This document shows positions 60,131-64,000 of a DNA stretch of 64,000 nucleotides, piece after piece (position 1 is the stretch's first letter; the number at the start of each line of letters is the position of its first letter). This DNA comes from Pseudobacter ginsenosidimutans (GTDB lineage: Bacteria > Bacteroidota > Bacteroidia > Chitinophagales > Chitinophagaceae): the NCBI RefSeq assembly GCF_007970185.1, contig NZ_CP042431.1:6617342-6681341 (forward strand), written 5' to 3'. Below the pieces are notes generated by a model. That model was not told the origin of the DNA, ran no database searches, and was given only the letters and a program-made list of their open reading frames with translations. A program made the position numbers and the translations under genes.

Positions 60131-62506
60131 ATGTTCCGCAATTACCTGATCACAACCTTGAGGTCACTGCGCAGAAGCAGGGTCACCAGTATCATCAATA
60201 TCACTGGCCTTTCACTCGGAATGGCAGTTGTGATGCTCATTGCACTCTGGGTTCTGGATGAACTTAATCACGATAAGGAACATTCGAACTTTGATACATT
60301 AGGACAGGTTTATGTAAATCAGCAGATCAGTGGCAACAAGAACGTGATGATGGCCAATGCCTATCCTTTCGCCAATGAGCTGCGTACAAAATTACCGCAG
60401 GACTTTAAGGCAGTTGCACTTGCTTCCTGGCATATGCAAAGCCTCTTTGCTGTTGGTGATAAAAAGCTCAACAGCGACGGCATGTGGGTTCAGGAAGATT
60501 TCCCTTCTATGATCACAGTGAATATGATCAGGGGTGATATCAATGCTTTGAAAGACCCTCATGCAGTGCTGATCAATGAAAGTCTCGCCAAAGCCCTGTT
60601 TGCTGATGAAGATGCATTGGGGAAACCTTTTCGGGTGGGGAAAGATTTTGAAGTGGCAGTTGCAGGTGTGTATAAGGATCTTCCCCGTAGCTCCAGTTTT
60701 TACAATGTAAATTTTTTAGGGAGCTGGAAAGGTTATGAGATCATGCAGCCATGGATCAAAAACAATTCGGATCGATGGGACAATCATTCTTTCCAACTTT
60801 TTGTGCAGCTCAACCAGCCCAATGCATACAATGCGATCAACAATAAGATCAGCACTTTACTGAATCCTTATTTCAAAAACCCAAACTGGAAAGAATCATT
60901 AATGATCCTGCCCATGAAGGATTGGTATCTGCGAGGTGAATTCAAAAATGGTGAAAGAGCTGGCGGCAGGATCAGATTTGTTTGGCTCTTCGGCGCCATT
61001 GGGGTTTTTGTTTTGTTACTCGCCTGCATCAATTTCATGAACCTTGCAACAGCCAGATCAGAAAAGCGATCCAAAGAGGTAGGCATCCGCAAAACACTCG
61101 GCTCACAGAAAAAAGAACTGATATTTCAATTCCTGGGTGAAAGCCTTGCAGTGGCGCTGATCAGTTTGGTGATGGCTTTGATACTGGTATCCCTGGTTAT
61201 GCCCTGGTTCAATGAAATTGCGGCCAAAGACATGCACATCCCCTGGAACAAGCCACTGTTCTGGAGCTGCGTATTGGGTTTTACTGCCTTCACCGGTTTG
61301 CTCGCAGGCAGCTACCCTGCATTTTATCTTTCTGCATTCAATCCCATAAGAGTTTTTCGTGGTTCATTCAAAGCAGGAAGATTTGCTGCTTTACCAAGAA
61401 AAGTATTGGTTGTGCTGCAATTCACCGTCAGTATTACACTCATCATCGGAACCATTGTAGTAAAAAGACAAATTGATCATGCCAGGAACAGACCTACTGG
61501 TTTCGATAATCAGCGAATGGTGCAGATCAATATGAATACGGATGAGTTGAGAAAACATTATGATGTGATTCGCCAGGAATTGCGCCAGACGGGATTTGCA
61601 GCCGATATGGCAACCGCTTCCTCTCCCATCACCAGTTTATACAGCACACAGAGTGGTTATAACTGGCAAGGTAAGGACCCGGATTTTATTGCTGATTTCG
61701 GCACTATCGGCATCACACACGATTATGGGAAAACAGTAAAATGGGAAATTTTACAGGGCAGGGATTTTTCAAGAAGCTTCCAAGACAGTGCATCCATGAT
61801 CGTGAATGAATCCGCGTTGAAAATCCTGCAATTTAAAACCCCTCTCGGAGCAACCATAAAATGGGGGGAACGCAATTATGAGGTGGTGGGTGTTGTAAAA
61901 GATATTGTGATGACCTCTCCCTATAATCCTGTTGAGCCAACCATCTATATACTCAGTTATGATTGGGCCAACAGCATGCTCGTTCGCCTGGGAGACAATA
62001 AGAGTATTCCCGATGCTATTGCCGGAATGGAACCCATTTTCAAAAAACACAACCCTTCTGCGCCTTTTCAGTACAGGTTTGTGGATGAAGTACATGGGAA
62101 GAAATTTGCTTCGGAAGAAAGAGTTGGCAAGCTCTCCGGCATCTTTGCCATGCTGGCTATCCTTATCAGTTGTCTCGGCATTTTCGGCCTTGCAACATTT
62201 GTTGCGGAACAGCGTCTTAGAGAAGTGAGCATTCGTAAGATCCTGGGCGCTTCTGTTTATAGCATCTGGCAATTATTGTCGAAAGATTTCTGTTTGCTGA
62301 TACTGCTCTCATTTGCGCTGGCAGCGCCACTGGCCTGGCATTTCATGAATATCTGGTTACAGGATTATGAATACCGTACAACACAGCCCTGGTGGATCTT
62401 TGCGATAGCTTTTGGCGTAGCATTATTCCTCACGATCGTTACAGTGAGCACACAAGCTGTCAAAGCTGCGCTCGGTAATACAGTGAAGGCGCTCAAACGC
62501 GACTAG
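60131..62506 (+). CDS. FtsX/MacB-type ABC permease 8 of the array
   Basis: 791 residues, 24 bp after permease 7 and its probable duplicate. The first FtsX loop is LATARSEKRSKEVGIRKTLG (about 303), the second QRLREVSIRKILGASVYSI (about 690); several otherwise invariant positions have drifted (LAT for LST, EVS for EIG, and the tail NTVKALKRD instead of NPVKSLRSE). The codon choice looks more AT-rich than in the earlier copies. These differences suggest relaxed or altered constraint after duplication. The reading frame is intact. Confidence 0.93.
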   Translation: MFRNYLITTLRSLRRSRVTSIINITGLSLGMAVVMLIALWVLDELNHDKEHSNFDTLGQVYVNQQISGNKNVMMANAYPFANELRTKLPQDFKAVALASWHMQSLFAVGDKKLNSDGMWVQEDFPSMITVNMIRGDINALKDPHAVLINESLAKALFADEDALGKPFRVGKDFEVAVAGVYKDLPRSSSFYNVNFLGSWKGYEIMQPWIKNNSDRWDNHSFQLFVQLNQPNAYNAINNKISTLLNPYFKNPNWKESLMILPMKDWYLRGEFKNGERAGGRIRFVWLFGAIGVFVLLLACINFMNLATARSEKRSKEVGIRKTLGSQKKELIFQFLGESLAVALISLVMALILVSLVMPWFNEIAAKDMHIPWNKPLFWSCVLGFTAFTGLLAGSYPAFYLSAFNPIRVFRGSFKAGRFAALPRKVLVVLQFTVSITLIIGTIVVKRQIDHARNRPTGFDNQRMVQINMNTDELRKHYDVIRQELRQTGFAADMATASSPITSLYSTQSGYNWQGKDPDFIADFGTIGITHDYGKTVKWEILQGRDFSRSFQDSASMIVNESALKILQFKTPLGATIKWGERNYEVVGVVKDIVMTSPYNPVEPTIYILSYDWANSMLVRLGDNKSIPDAIAGMEPIFKKHNPSAPFQYRFVDEVHGKKFASEERVGKLSGIFAMLAILISCLGIFGLATFVAEQRLREVSIRKILGASVYSIWQLLSKDFCLLILLSFALAAPLAWHFMNIWLQDYEYRTTQPWWIFAIAFGVALFLTIVTVSTQAVKAALGNTVKALKRD

Positions 62507-62548
62507 AATACTAACGATCATAAATACCTGACATCCTAAACAAAGTAT

Positions 62549-64000
62549 ATGCTGAAGAACTATTTTATTGTAGCCATCCGTAACCTGAAACGGAACAAGG
62601 TGTTCAGCGTCATCAATATCGTAGGGCTTGCCCTGGGACTCACCTGCAGCCTGCTGATCATGTTGTGGGTATTGGATGAGCGGAGCATGGACCAGTTCCA
62701 TGTGAACAAGGACCGCTTGTTCTCTGTATACGAAAGACAGTTCTTCGACAATAAAGTGCAGGGAGGTTTTGGCACGCCCGGACCACTGGCCCGTGAGCTG
62801 AAACAGATCCTTCCGGAAGTGGAACACAGCGCCTCCATCGGTTGGGAAGACCAGACAACTTTTCAACTGGGCGATAAGATCCTGCAAATGACCGGCAGTT
62901 ATTCAGACAGTGATTTCTTCAAGATGTACAGTTTTCCATTACTGGAAGGCACTGCACAATCTGCGTTGGCAGATCCCCTGAGCCTCGCTATTTCCCGGAA
63001 GATGGCCACAGCCTTCTTCGGCAGTACGCAGGCCGCGATCGGCAAAACACTGCGCGCAGACGACAGGCGCGATTTCAAGATCACTGCCGTGTATGAAGAC
63101 ATGCCAAAGAACAGCACCGCACACTGGGACTATATCATCAACTGGAACTACCTGATGGAAACAGCGGACTGGATCAAACAATGGGATAACAATGGTCCCA
63201 GAACAACCCTGCTGTTGCACAAAAATGCCGATCCCGCCAAAGTGGAAGCGAAGATCAAAAATTATATGGATCAGCACCTGGACAAAAACGGGGGCTGGCG
63301 CATCGAGCTATACATGATGAAATTCTCCGACCGGTACCTGTATGGCAATATGAAGGATGGTGTACTCAGTGGAGGCCGGATCGAATACGTGCGTTTATTC
63401 AGCCTGATAGCTGTATTCATTCTGCTGATCGCCTGTATCAATTTCATGAACCTCACCACCGCCAGATCGATCAAGCGTTCCCGTGAGATCGGCGTGAGAA
63501 AAGTGGTGGGCGCTGTCAGGTTCGGATTGGTTAGGCAGTTCCTCGGAGAAGCCATCGTAGTGGCTGGCATTGCCATGATAGTGGCTCTGGCACTACTTTT
63601 CCTGGCTTTGCCCTTATTCAATCAGCTGACAGAAAAACAAATTGCCTTTCCATTTGCAGACTGGACTTTCTGGGCCTGCATCCTGGGACTGCTGCTGATA
63701 ACCGGACTGCTGAGTGGTAGTTATCCTGCTCTCTTCCTTTCATCATTCAAACCCATCGTGGTATTGAAAGGTGTGTTGAAAGTAAGCTCTTCCGCCAACT
63801 GGTTCAGGAAAGGACTGGTGGTGTTCCAGTTCACCCTGTCTTCTTTACTGATCATCGGCACCATCATTATTTCACAGCAGGTGCGCTATATCCAAAACAA
63901 GAACCTGGGTTATAACCGCGAGAATATAGTTAAAGTAATGCTGCTGGGCGAGCCTGAAAAATATTACAGTCTGTTCAAACAACAGGTGGGTCAGCTTCCT
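62549..64000 (+). CDS. FtsX/MacB-type ABC permease 9 of the array (3' end outside window)
   Basis: 484 residues are visible from ATG 62549, 42 bp after permease 8, and the frame is open to the right edge. It has the shared plan: N-terminal NYFIVAIRNLKRNKVFSVIN, a first periplasmic domain, the first FtsX loop LTTARSIKRSREIGVRKVVG (about 301), YPALFLSSFKPIVVLKG, and the start of the second periplasmic domain. GGRIEYVRLF before the second membrane segment groups it with permeases 2, 7 and 8. Whether the array continues cannot be seen. Confidence 0.92.
   Translation, partial: MLKNYFIVAIRNLKRNKVFSVINIVGLALGLTCSLLIMLWVLDERSMDQFHVNKDRLFSVYERQFFDNKVQGGFGTPGPLARELKQILPEVEHSASIGWEDQTTFQLGDKILQMTGSYSDSDFFKMYSFPLLEGTAQSALADPLSLAISRKMATAFFGSTQAAIGKTLRADDRRDFKITAVYEDMPKNSTAHWDYIINWNYLMETADWIKQWDNNGPRTTLLLHKNADPAKVEAKIKNYMDQHLDKNGGWRIELYMMKFSDRYLYGNMKDGVLSGGRIEYVRLFSLIAVFILLIACINFMNLTTARSIKRSREIGVRKVVGAVRFGLVRQFLGEAIVVAGIAMIVALALLFLALPLFNQLTEKQIAFPFADWTFWACILGLLLITGLLSGSYPALFLSSFKPIVVLKGVLKVSSSANWFRKGLVVFQFTLSSLLIIGTIIISQQVRYIQNKNLGYNRENIVKVMLLGEPEKYYSLFKQQVGQLP

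Noticed and set aside
1-64000. tRNA or rRNA genes in the intergenic gaps
   Set aside because: No cloverleaf with T-loop consensus and no rRNA-like sequence was recognised by eye; a covariance-model scan would be decisive.

Overview
This window looks like chromosome of a member of Bacteroidota, most likely Chitinophagaceae. The evidence is FecI/FecR/TonB regulation with a DUF4974-type FecR, TAnnTTTG promoter boxes just upstream of start codons, lipoproteins of the 'CKK' type, LytTR and HisKA_2 signalling, a membrane MutS-like ATPase, and a long tandem array of FtsX/MacB-type permeases. The genus is inference. No rRNA, tRNA, CRISPR array or insertion sequence was recognised.

Layout, left to right. 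Positions 2-5727 hold the 3' part of an aspartate kinase, a membrane-anchored MutS-like ATPase, a cluster of four small GC-rich hairpins, and a TPR-histidine kinase/LytTR regulator pair. Positions 5.9-9.1 kb are a visibly AT-richer accessory patch: an Rhs/YD-type gene that has lost its core, so that its N-terminus sits out of frame against a C-terminal DUF4329-like domain, followed by an overlapping lipoprotein and preceded by a discoidin/tail-fibre-like protein. Positions 9.4-20.2 kb, all on the minus strand, hold an AsmA-like protein and an ECF sigma/FecR/TonB receptor/beta-helix lipoprotein/small lipoprotein unit. Positions 20.3-23.4 kb hold a second TonB receptor and a lipoprotein; dnaK follows.

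Positions 25.4-37.9 kb are mixed housekeeping and accessory genes: a DUF456 protein, AraC and VOC proteins, a frameshifted GtrA, ArgS, a DUF6922-like small protein, an orphan receiver protein, a YhcG nuclease and a PyrR-like phosphoribosyltransferase. An Hdr-like Fe-S pair is split by a four-gene minus-strand unit (DinB, NRDE, ATP-grasp, LysE).

The last 26 kb is the striking part. A two-component system (NtrB-like kinase and NtrC-like regulator) is divergent from an export operon that encodes one HlyD/MacA-type adaptor, one 73-residue exported peptide, one ATPase and at least nine consecutive ~790-residue permeases, the ninth running off the window. One ATPase and one adaptor appear to serve many permeases. 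The leader carries phased short repeats, a sigma-54-like element and an intrinsic terminator, and an 11-bp hairpin lies across the ATPase stop codon, so expression may be tuned at several points. This array is my main candidate for an unusual system.
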